DNA from: Labilibaculum euxinicum
Lineage (GTDB): Bacteria > Bacteroidota > Bacteroidia > Bacteroidales > Marinifilaceae
Reading direction: 5' to 3'
Assembly (NCBI RefSeq): GCF_009795715.1
Contig: NZ_WTCR01000007.1
Coordinates: forward strand, 1-64,000
DNA length: 64,000 nucleotides
Both the position numbers and the translations under genes were made by a program. Under the pieces are notes generated by a model. The model made no database searches. It saw nothing but the letters and a program-made list of their open reading frames with translations, and had not been told where the DNA came from. Within the stretch, counting starts at the first letter, position 1, and every line of letters begins with the position of its first letter. Positions 62,285 through 64,000 of the stretch are shown piece after piece.

Positions 62285-63283
62285 CTAAATCTTTACTGTG
62301 AAATTATTTATAAGATCCTTGATCACATTTCGTGCGTTATCGGGGTAATTTATGTGAACTGACTTTTCCTTTTGTTTTAACCAATGCCCGATTAGCTCAA
62401 TGCTGTATTCTTCCAAATCATAAAAAACGGGAACACCTAATTCTTCCAATGCATGAGCATTACAAACCTGCTCGAATTGATTCTTCATCGGAATTACCGC
62501 CAACTTCTTACCCAAATGCATGGTTTCGGCTGGTGTTTCGAAACCGGCACCACAAAGAACACCTTCACAATCTTTTAGCCCTTCGATAAATTCTTCGGAA
62601 TTTACAGGCCGAATGCTGACATTATTTTTCTGATATGCCTGCTTGCTGTGTTTTGAGAAAACCAACCACTTTGTAGATGAAAACTGCGACAGCACTGAGG
62701 TTATTTTTTCATCGGAATAAGCCGGCAAATACACCACATAAAAGCCCTTGTTCTGCACCTCCAATTTGCGGATTTCCCTTCGTATTATCGGTGTAAACAT
62801 GTTGTGCCCGTATTCTTTAAAATGAAAACTTAAATTTTGTGAGCATGGAGCATAGTATTTTAATATTTTAAATCCGAATGCATCTATGTTTCCGGGCAAA
62901 GGGGTTCTGCTGTTCAGCATTGCTGACTGATGGCTCAGTCCTAAACAAAACACCTTTTTCAGTTTGCAGGCCCATGCTGTAACCGGTTCAAAATCGCTGA
63001 TTACCAAATCGTACTCTTCAACCGGAAGTGATTTTATGTCCCGGATAAAACGGTAAACATTAAATTTTCGAATGGTTTTCCAAATATCAACACCTCCGCT
63101 TTTACCAAAAAAGAAGCCCAGGCCCTGCTTTTTATATTTAATTGGATGTTTAAATTCCAAATCGTGATGCAGACCGGAAATTAAAATATCGACTTCGGCC
63201 TCTTCCTTTAAATGAGGTATTAATTCAATTGCCCGGCTTAAATGACCATTGCCGGTACCTTGAATTCCGTATAGTATTTTCAT
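62285..63283 (-). CDS. MurG-like glycosyltransferase family protein
   Basis: A 332-residue GT-B glycosyltransferase. The N-terminus has KILYGIQGTGNGHLSRA with the glycine-rich acceptor loop, and the C-terminal half has CGAGFETPAETMHLGKKLAVIPM typical of family 28-like enzymes. The substrate is unknown. The start is the ATG at 63283; 13 upstream codons lack similarity. It lies just downstream of the LpxH-like gene on the same strand (58 bp), so the two may act together on an envelope glycolipid. Confidence 0.85.
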   Translation of the reverse strand: MKILYGIQGTGNGHLSRAIELIPHLKEEAEVDILISGLHHDLEFKHPIKYKKQGLGFFFGKSGGVDIWKTIRKFNVYRFIRDIKSLPVEEYDLVISDFEPVTAWACKLKKVFCLGLSHQSAMLNSRTPLPGNIDAFGFKILKYYAPCSQNLSFHFKEYGHNMFTPIIRREIRKLEVQNKGFYVVYLPAYSDEKITSVLSQFSSTKWLVFSKHSKQAYQKNNVSIRPVNSEEFIEGLKDCEGVLCGAGFETPAETMHLGKKLAVIPMKNQFEQVCNAHALEELGVPVFYDLEEYSIELIGHWLKQKEKSVHINYPDNARNVIKDLINNFTVKI

Positions 63284-63340
63284 TGATTCAGTATTATATG
63301 GAAAGGAGAAAGCTTGTAACAACTCGATTTTAGCTTTGCA

Positions 63341-64000
63341 CTAGGATGCAATAAGCTTATTATTGGATGTAAATTCAGTAAGCATCTCCTTGAATATTTT
63401 ATCGTAATCATCCAGCTTGTAACTCTCCAAATCGGGAACTATATCTCTGGCATTTTCATCTTCATTATACTCATAAATACTCCATTTTCCCTGGTGATAT
63501 TCCAAAGCACTCAAACTCTCAATCCAATCTCCTGAATTAAGATACATTGTTGCCCCCTCTTTATTACTTATTTCCTTCATTTCAGGGTGATGAATGTGCC
63601 CGCAAACTACATAATCGTAGCCTTTTGTTATGGCAATATCTCCGGCAATTTCCTCGAAATTATTAATGTATTTCACTGCCGACTTCACACTGTTCTTGAT
63701 CTTCTTAGATAGAGACACCTTCTCCTTGCCCAACATTTTAGCAAAAAAATTAACAGCCGAATTAATCAGAATCAGCAGATCATAACCAATAGATCCTAAC
63801 TTGGTCAGCCATTTGGCATACTGCATGGTAACATCGAAAACATCGCCATGAAATATCCACGCCTTTTTTCCATCGAGATTCAAAACGATTTTATTCACGA
63901 TACTTAAACCTCCCAAGGTAAAGCCTTCAAATTTCCGAAGCAATTCATCATGATTTCCGGTAACGTAATAAACAGGAATCCCTTTCGATAAAAAAGAGGT
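63341..64000 (-). CDS. LpxH-like UDP-2,3-diacylglucosamine diphosphatase family protein (partial)
   Basis: The N-terminal part lies beyond the window end; 220 codons are seen, and the frame is still open at position 64000. TGNHDE near the cut and CGHIHHPE followed by NSGDWIES are calcineurin-like metal motifs in the arrangement of Bacteroidota LpxH-type hydrolases. LpxH removes UMP from UDP-2,3-diacylglucosamine in lipid A synthesis. Other members of this group may act elsewhere, so the reaction is inferred. It is upstream of the glycosyltransferase. Confidence 0.82.
   Translation of the reverse strand, partial: TSFLSKGIPVYYVTGNHDELLRKFEGFTLGGLSIVNKIVLNLDGKKAWIFHGDVFDVTMQYAKWLTKLGSIGYDLLILINSAVNFFAKMLGKEKVSLSKKIKNSVKSAVKYINNFEEIAGDIAITKGYDYVVCGHIHHPEMKEISNKEGATMYLNSGDWIESLSALEYHQGKWSIYEYNEDENARDIVPDLESYKLDDYDKIFKEMLTEFTSNNKLIAS

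Overview
The window is chromosomal DNA from a Bacteroidota bacterium, most likely order Marinilabiliales (Marinifilaceae-like; this lineage is an inference). Supporting signs are the low GC content, promoters of the Bacteroidota type (a -7 box TAnnTTTG with a weak TTG about 20 bp upstream), a complete Bat aerotolerance operon, a PorE-like OmpA/PD40 protein, and several protein families typical of the phylum (DUF2027-Smr, DUF4301, DUF2339/DUF3999, long four-helix-bundle 'S23' gene). No tRNA or rRNA operon, CRISPR array, prophage or intact insertion sequence was found.

Layout. 1-1110 is a dense block of dispersed intergenic repeats that recurs at 5880-6730. 1154-1497 (minus) is the RNase P RNA. 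Immediately upstream of it lies a small element in which a four-helix-bundle gene sits between purine-rich and pyrimidine-rich degenerate short repeats. 2187-5823 holds a SPOR-like protein and a PorE-like protein. 6732-21954 is housekeeping: queA, a Smr protein, a LysE exporter, a fused acyltransferase, a PHP phosphatase, two radical SAM proteins, DUF4301, and a TPR / DUF368 / aroE row. 22207-32387 is more accessory: DUF2339/DUF3999 membrane pair, an XRE regulator, a serine hydrolase with an internally deleted duplicate, an AraC/hydrolase pair flanked by a remnant and an intact copy of the RNase HI gene end, and truA. 32676-41370 is moxR-DUF58-(BatD-like)-batA-batB-batC-batD-batE. 41445-46313 has sugar epimerase, two adjacent PLP enzymes of the cystathionine gamma-synthase fold and an Old Yellow Enzyme. 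46596-53577 holds a U32 protein, an AlbA_2 protein, a 6S RNA recognised here by sequence and folding, TatD, TcdA, Ogt and an uncharacterised 598-residue protein. 54077-57740 has citrate synthase and aconitase. 58117-64000 has a YfcE-like phosphoesterase, prfC, an FlK-like thioesterase, a hemerythrin/PAS protein, a glycosyltransferase and the end of an LpxH-like phosphoesterase cut by the window edge.

The most interesting material is non-coding. (1) A 77-bp palindromic leader element occurs twice, 90% identical, just upstream of batE and of the U32 gene. (2) The repeat-flanked four-helix-bundle element resembles a 23S rRNA intervening sequence and has an apparently empty relative at 32406-32547. 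(3) A structured, terminator-ended non-coding segment lies at about 53690-54014. (4) Gene remnants at 28637-28880 record duplications of both neighbours. Gene starts were revised where an upstream codon was TTG/GTG or preceded the promoter. All calls come from reading the sequence alone; no database search was possible.
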